DNA from: Actinomadura sp. 6K520
GTDB taxonomy: Bacteria > Actinomycetota > Actinomycetes > Streptosporangiales > Streptosporangiaceae
DNA: 56,361 bases
Assembly: GCF_004349245.1 (NCBI RefSeq)
Contig: NZ_SMLC01000036.1
Span: 1-56,361 of the forward strand
Direction of reading: 5' to 3'
In this document: positions 52,482 through 56,361 of the stretch, one piece after another
Numbering within the stretch: the first letter of the stretch is position 1
Layout of the letters: the number at the start of each line of letters is the position of its first letter
The notes under the pieces: model-generated
Told to the model about the DNA's origin: nothing
Databases searched by the model: none
What the model saw: only the letters and a program-made list of their open reading frames with translations
Translations under genes and position numbers: made by a program

Positions 52482-53834
52482 TCAGGGGCAGGCGGCGAAC
52501 AGCCTCCGCGTACCGGCGCCGGCCTCGTAGGCGGCCCGGTCGCTGAAACGGCACCCGTAGTCGGAGCGGGCCACCACCCGCGGCTTCGTGGTCGTGTCCC
52601 CGGCGGGACGCTTGCCGGCGCCGACCCAGCGGACCAGGTCGTCCCACGCCGTCCCCGCCTCGGCGGCGGAGAACTCGCAGTGCTCGACCGTGCGGATGGC
52701 CCGCTGCACGAGGAACCGCGACCGGCGATGCCAGGCCACCTCGGAGGCGTAGATCTGCTCCATGGAGAACGGGACGAACATGTCGCCCAGGCCGTGCAGG
52801 CTCAGCACCGGAACCCCCGGCCGCCCGCTGACGCGCGGGACCTGGGTGAGCCCGTTCGACAGCCGCGCCGGCAGGTTCGCGGGCCGCACCCGCTGGACAC
52901 CGCCGTTGACGTCGAACGGCCTGTTCGGGCTGTACCGGGTGAGCAGGTTGGTGGAGAGCTGGTCCGGATTCTCCGCCAGGGTGGCGCCGGGAACGGGCGG
53001 AGCCGCCAGCGTGAACGGGAAGACCTTCCAGTAGGCGAACGCCTCCGCATCCCCGGGCCGGGGCCCACCGGACCGGTTGACGGCGATCGAACGGAACTGC
53101 TTTCCCCGCTCGTTCGCGGTGTCGGGCCCGCCCGGCGTCAGCCCGGTCAGCCCGAGGTTCTCCATGATCTTCGGGACGGTCACGGTGGCGTAGTCGTCCG
53201 TCACCGGGTACTCGCGGACGCCCGCCAGCTCCTGGGCCACCAGGTTGTAGTCGAGGAAGAAGTCGAACAGCTCATGGTCGCCGAGCACCCCGCACATGGG
53301 CAGCGCGCCGTCGTAGTACCGGGGGAACTGCTCGATCGAACGCCCGACGATGTGACCGCCCATCGAGACACCGACGATGAGCCGCTGCTTGGGCCGTCCC
53401 ACCTTCGCGGCGAACAGCTCGGCGACGTCCCGCGTGCTCAGCACCCCCGCCCGCACGTCGTACCCGTTGCGGTAGTAGGACGACGCCGCCCACGCGTACC
53501 CCTGGTCGAGCAGCCGCTGCCGCAGCCCGAACGGCGGCGGCCCGACCCGCAGCACGAACCCCTGGCCCGCATACCCGTGCGCGTATAGCGCGAGCTTGCC
53601 GTTCCACTGGGGCGGCGTCTCGATGATGTAGGCCGAATGGTTGTGCACGCCCTGCAGCACCCGTGACGGCTGCCCGTTCACCTGCGCGGGCGGCAGCGGC
53701 GGATTCTCGATCGTGTACCCGGGAAGCGGCTGGTCCCCCGGCGTCCGCTCGGCCTCGGCGCCCGTTGCCACCCCCAACGGGACGACCAGGGCTAGGACGG
53801 TGGCGCTGAGCGCGGTGAGAATCCGGATGCGCAT
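52482..53834 (-). CDS. Secreted alpha/beta hydrolase
   Basis: 450 residues. A Sec signal (MRIRILTALSATVLALVVPL then GVATGAEA) is followed by the hydrolase core: LALYAHGYAGQGFVLRV (oxyanion), LIVGVSMGGHIVGRSIEQFP (nucleophile elbow GVSMGG), LHGLGDMFVPFSMEQ with the acid and EHCEFSAAEAG with the late histidine. The arrangement resembles tannase-like or prolyl-oligopeptidase-like esterases. Substrate unknown. ATG 53834 has GGAGGAG in front. The promoter carries a palindrome between -35 and -10. Confidence 0.85.
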   Translation of the reverse strand: MRIRILTALSATVLALVVPLGVATGAEAERTPGDQPLPGYTIENPPLPPAQVNGQPSRVLQGVHNHSAYIIETPPQWNGKLALYAHGYAGQGFVLRVGPPPFGLRQRLLDQGYAWAASSYYRNGYDVRAGVLSTRDVAELFAAKVGRPKQRLIVGVSMGGHIVGRSIEQFPRYYDGALPMCGVLGDHELFDFFLDYNLVAQELAGVREYPVTDDYATVTVPKIMENLGLTGLTPGGPDTANERGKQFRSIAVNRSGGPRPGDAEAFAYWKVFPFTLAAPPVPGATLAENPDQLSTNLLTRYSPNRPFDVNGGVQRVRPANLPARLSNGLTQVPRVSGRPGVPVLSLHGLGDMFVPFSMEQIYASEVAWHRRSRFLVQRAIRTVEHCEFSAAEAGTAWDDLVRWVGAGKRPAGDTTTKPRVVARSDYGCRFSDRAAYEAGAGTRRLFAACP

Positions 53835-53859
53835 GCTGCTCCTCCGACAGAGATCACCG

Positions 53860-53888
53860 GCATTACATACCGTCCAGTCGGTTTGCAA
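53860..53888 (-). promoter_or_regulatory. Promoter with embedded TetR-type operator for the hydrolase gene
   Basis: On the minus strand TTGCAA (53888-53883) and TAATGC (53865-53860) are 17 bases apart and could be -35 and -10. Between them, in plus-strand orientation, lies ATACCGTCCAGTCGGTTT (53867-53884), a near-palindrome ACCG-N6-CGGT like the operators of many TetR repressors. Binding there would block RNA polymerase. Confidence 0.5.
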
Positions 53889-53915
53889 AATAGAACGGCC
53901 GCATCCGGCCGCGAG

Positions 53916-54779
53916 TCACCACCGCCGTCCGGGAGCCACCGGCGCGGCGCCGGCGGAGCGTTCGGGGGCTCGTGGCCGGCCGGGGAGGACGGCGGCGACC
54001 ACGGTGCCCGCGAGACCACCGGCGAACAGATAGAGCCACTCCCGCTCCGGAACGGCCGTCCAGACCGTGGTGCCGGCCCAGATCGACCCCAGGCCGACGC
54101 CGGCGGCCCTCAGCAGCAGCGGGGAGAAGGCGACCAGCAGCAGGCCCGTCAGCGAGCCGGGGCCGCGCGGCACCAGCCGCGCGCCGAGCACGCCCGCCGC
54201 GCCCGCCGCGCAGCCGGACGCCACGAGCGACCAGCGGTCCAGTTCGCGGAACGCGGCCGCCGCGTCGGCGGTCACCGCACCGGAAGGGGACAGGAACACG
54301 TCCGGGGCGAGTACCCGGGCCAGGACGAACCGGGCGGCGAGGGCGAGCAGCAGCCCGGCCGTTGCGGCCAGGACGGCCGGGGTGAGGGACGGCCGCGGCA
54401 GGGCCACCCGGGCGACGCCGACCCCGGCGAGCGCACCGGCCGTCAGCGCGACCATGGCGAGCAGCGCGTTGCCGGCGGGCCAGTCCCCCGCCGTCACGAA
54501 CGAGACCAGCAGGCCCGCCAGCACGAGCGCGAGCGTGACCAGCACCGCCGACATGGCCGTCTCCGGCTCGGCGCCCGCAGAACGGCCGATCCGGATGGTC
54601 CCGAACCAGGTACCGGACGCCGCCACCGCCGGCCACGCGGCCGCCAGGAGGGAGGCCGTCCAGGCGGACGGCCCCCCGGCGGCGTCCGAGAGCGCGGTGA
54701 AGCCGCTCCTGCCGGTGGGCGTGGTCATCAGCAGCACCGCGAGGACCAGGACGACCGCGGCGGCCGGGCCGCCCTTCAC
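53916..54779 (-). CDS. Multi-helix membrane protein of unknown function
   Basis: 287 residues, mostly hydrophobic, with about eight helices such as AAAVVLVLAVLLMTTPTG, VLVTLALVLAGLLVSFV and GLLLALAARFVLARVLAP. GTG 54779 overlaps the lipoprotein stop as GTGA. No family signature is recognised. The chain of overlaps suggests it works with the lipoprotein and the large protein encoded upstream. Confidence 0.7.
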   Translation of the reverse strand: MKGGPAAAVVLVLAVLLMTTPTGRSGFTALSDAAGGPSAWTASLLAAAWPAVAASGTWFGTIRIGRSAGAEPETAMSAVLVTLALVLAGLLVSFVTAGDWPAGNALLAMVALTAGALAGVGVARVALPRPSLTPAVLAATAGLLLALAARFVLARVLAPDVFLSPSGAVTADAAAAFRELDRWSLVASGCAAGAAGVLGARLVPRGPGSLTGLLLVAFSPLLLRAAGVGLGSIWAGTTVWTAVPEREWLYLFAGGLAGTVVAAVLPGRPRAPERSAGAAPVAPGRRW

Positions 54780-55333
54780 GCGGTGACCCTGAACGAGTCG
54801 ACGACGTCGCTCCACCGTCCGGCCTGCCCGCCGCCCGGGCCGATCACGATCATCCGGACGTCGGCGACCGACCCGGTGCCGAGATCGACGAACAGGTCCG
54901 TCTGCTGGAGCGTCGTCCAGCCGTCCTTGCCGTGCGGGACGGAGTAGGACTTGCGGACCAGTTGCGCGTCGGCGTCCTGGACCCGGAGTTTCCGGCGCTC
55001 AACGAGCCGGAAGTCGCGCGCGGTCTTGCTCAGGGCGACGAACGCGTCCACCAGGCGGCCCATCGGGCGGTTCCGCTCTTCGGTGAAGACCGACCACGAC
55101 GCCTGGGGCGGGCGCTGCGGCGGCTCGGGGCGCAGCACCTCGAAGTCGGCGCCGCGGAAGATGCGGTTGCCGGGATCCTGCCGCCAGCCCTTCGGATACC
55201 CGACGGTGAAGCCCTTGCCGGTGAAGACCGCCAGGCCGGGGTCGACCGGCGGCGGCTCGTCCTCCCCGCCGCAACCGGCCGCGACGACGAGCGGCAGGGC
55301 GACGAGCATCGCCGTGACCACTCGCGTCACCAT
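54776..55333 (-). CDS. Lipoprotein (LpqN/PsbP-like)
   Basis: 185 residues. Signal with lipobox VVAAGC (Cys 21). After an acidic/proline spacer comes FTGKGFTVGYPKGWRQDPGN, IFRGADFEVLRPEPPQRPPQ and a closing WSDVVDSFRVTA: the compact alpha/beta fold of LpqN/PsbP-like lipoproteins, common beside type VII secretion genes in actinomycetes. The start lies seven bases inside the end of the preceding gene. Confidence 0.78.
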   Translation of the reverse strand: MVTRVVTAMLVALPLVVAAGCGGEDEPPPVDPGLAVFTGKGFTVGYPKGWRQDPGNRIFRGADFEVLRPEPPQRPPQASWSVFTEERNRPMGRLVDAFVALSKTARDFRLVERRKLRVQDADAQLVRKSYSVPHGKDGWTTLQQTDLFVDLGTGSVADVRMIVIGPGGGQAGRWSDVVDSFRVTA

Positions 55334-56361
55334 GAGGTTCCGCCGTTGGCGCGCTCACCGGGAACGGCGCTCCGCTCGCATGAATACCACCGCTGCCACT
55401 CACCGGTGGCAGGGTCACGGTAGTGCGCCTCGTTCAGCCTCATGCTCCGGCTGCTCGTGCTGGTGCCGAAGTCGAACCATTCGATGCCGAGGTCCAGCTC
55501 GGCACCGCCCCGCCCCGTCAGCCCTTCCGCGTCGTAATGCTGCCGCGTCATCGTGGCCCCCGGGCCGTCCGCGAGTTCGGCGATGGCGAGCCGCCCCTGG
55601 ATGCGGTCGTTCAGATCGCCGTCGACCATGGCGCGCAGTTCGTCCGCGACCTCGCCGCGCCGGTCCGGCGGGATCTCGATGGACGTGGTGTTGACGGTGA
55701 CGTCGCCGTCCTCGACCTGCACGCCGCCGCCCGCCCCGCCGCTCCCGCTGTCGCCGTCGAACCCCAGGAGCAGCGACCCGCCGCGCCCGATGCGCCATTC
55801 GCTGGTGTTGACCGCGGTGACCCGCATCGGGTCGCCGTCCTCGTCGTACTCGACATGGAGCACGTTGCCGCCGACCCGTTCGTAGGTGAGGTCAAGACCT
55901 CCGCCCAACACCGGCTTGGGCACCACATTCATGCCGATCTGGGCGGTGTCGGTGTTGGTGGCCGCGTAGTACTCACCGTGGACACGGTTTCCGTCGGCGT
56001 CGATGGCCTCCGAGGTTCCCAGCAGCCTGGTCTCCTCGTGCCGGAGCGAACCGTTCAGCCCCGCACCGGATTCCTCGCCCCCGACCGACCCGTCGACCTC
56101 GACGAACGCGCTGGTGCCGTCCGCGTTGATGATCATCGCGGGGAGGCCCATCTCTTCGGCGACCTGGAGCGGCAGGTCCGCGAACTCGGCCATGGCCTCC
56201 TCGTCGCCCGCCAGCTCGAAGAGCCCGCCATGGTCGTCGATCATGTCGCGGCCCCGGCTGAGGTAAGTTTCCTCGTACTCGTCGAACTGCCGCTGGTTCG
56301 GGGCGGTGACCTGCCGCTGGTCCTCTCCCGTCCACAGCACGCCCCCGCCGATGCTGACCCC
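55327..56361 (-). CDS. Large protein, 5' end off the window; no family recognised
   Basis: The frame is open to the right edge, so the N-terminus is missing; about 344 residues are seen. Visible parts: VTAPNQRQFDEYEETYLSRG, DDHGGLFELAGDEEAMAEFA, LPLQVAEEMGLPAMIINADG and a beta-rich C-terminus with DGDVTVNTTSIEIPPDRRGE and RGGAELDLGIEWFDFGTSTS. A Gly/Ser-rich linker (GDSGSGGAGGGVQVEDG) is present. The tail WQRWYSCERSAVPG is not a known motif. The organisation (large extracellular-looking protein, lipoprotein, membrane protein) resembles sets associated with secreted WXG100-type systems, but this is only a resemblance. Confidence 0.6.
   Translation of the reverse strand, partial: GVSIGGGVLWTGEDQRQVTAPNQRQFDEYEETYLSRGRDMIDDHGGLFELAGDEEAMAEFADLPLQVAEEMGLPAMIINADGTSAFVEVDGSVGGEESGAGLNGSLRHEETRLLGTSEAIDADGNRVHGEYYAATNTDTAQIGMNVVPKPVLGGGLDLTYERVGGNVLHVEYDEDGDPMRVTAVNTSEWRIGRGGSLLLGFDGDSGSGGAGGGVQVEDGDVTVNTTSIEIPPDRRGEVADELRAMVDGDLNDRIQGRLAIAELADGPGATMTRQHYDAEGLTGRGGAELDLGIEWFDFGTSTSSRSMRLNEAHYRDPATGEWQRWYSCERSAVPGERANGGTSW

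Overview
The window is very GC-rich (roughly 70% or more by eye), uses GTG starts freely, and carries actinobacterial families throughout: a SigE/anti-sigma/HtrA/TatB locus, a group 1h-type [NiFe] hydrogenase, DUF3117, DUF6758, SAV_915 and WXG100-like proteins. This points to a filamentous actinomycete; Streptosporangiales/Thermomonosporaceae (Actinomadura-like) is my best inference. No rRNA, tRNA, CRISPR array, insertion sequence or prophage was seen.

1-11 kb: a RecB-like nuclease cut by the left edge, a beta-lactamase-fold protein with an altered metal motif, PHP phosphoesterase, DUF6758, NUDIX, CPBP protease, CitE-like lyase, an ECF41-type sigma factor, a PRC/MgtE-N/CBS protein, DUF1003, MarR and the Mrp Fe-S carrier. 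11-17.5 kb: the envelope-stress locus tatB-htrA-RseB-like-anti-sigma-sigE, with a divergent O-methyltransferase. 17.5-25.3 kb: leucyl aminopeptidase, DUF3117, enoyl-CoA hydratase, 3-methyladenine glycosylase, DivIVA-like protein, a small relic resembling dihydropteroate synthase, PhoX, inositol monophosphatase and a LOG protein. From memory, the order of the conserved genes here and in the dap block follows the Mycobacterium tuberculosis Rv1201c-Rv1232c segment, so this is a chromosomal backbone with islands inserted.

25-30 kb: a TetR-ABC exporter operon and a secreted lipoprotein HtrA. 30-37 kb: a tight hydrogenase operon (accessory protein, maturation protease, HypA, small and large subunits, NifU-like protein, DUF5947, two very small proteins) with a PadR-type regulator at its end. 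HypB to HypF are not in the window. 37-38 kb: remnants of a TetR gene and a divergent oxidoreductase fused by deletion. 38-42.5 kb: LOG, DapE, phosphopantetheinyl transferase, DapD and an anchored lysozyme-like protein.

42.5-46.6 kb is the most foreign-looking part: an AT-richer orphan lipoprotein, a protein-kinase remnant, a second ECF41 sigma factor, and a four-gene cassette (SAV_915 protein, small helical ESX-like protein, WXG100-like protein with a glycine-zipper tail, two-helix membrane protein) that looks like a type VII-secreted toxin with its partner and immunity protein. 46.6-50 kb: a cholesterol oxidase facing a dehydrogenase/AhpD-like pair across a strong palindromic operator. 50-56.4 kb: a mannosyltransferase-like GT4, an MFS transporter, a secreted alpha/beta hydrolase under a probable TetR-type operator, and a membrane protein/lipoprotein/large protein set cut by the right edge.
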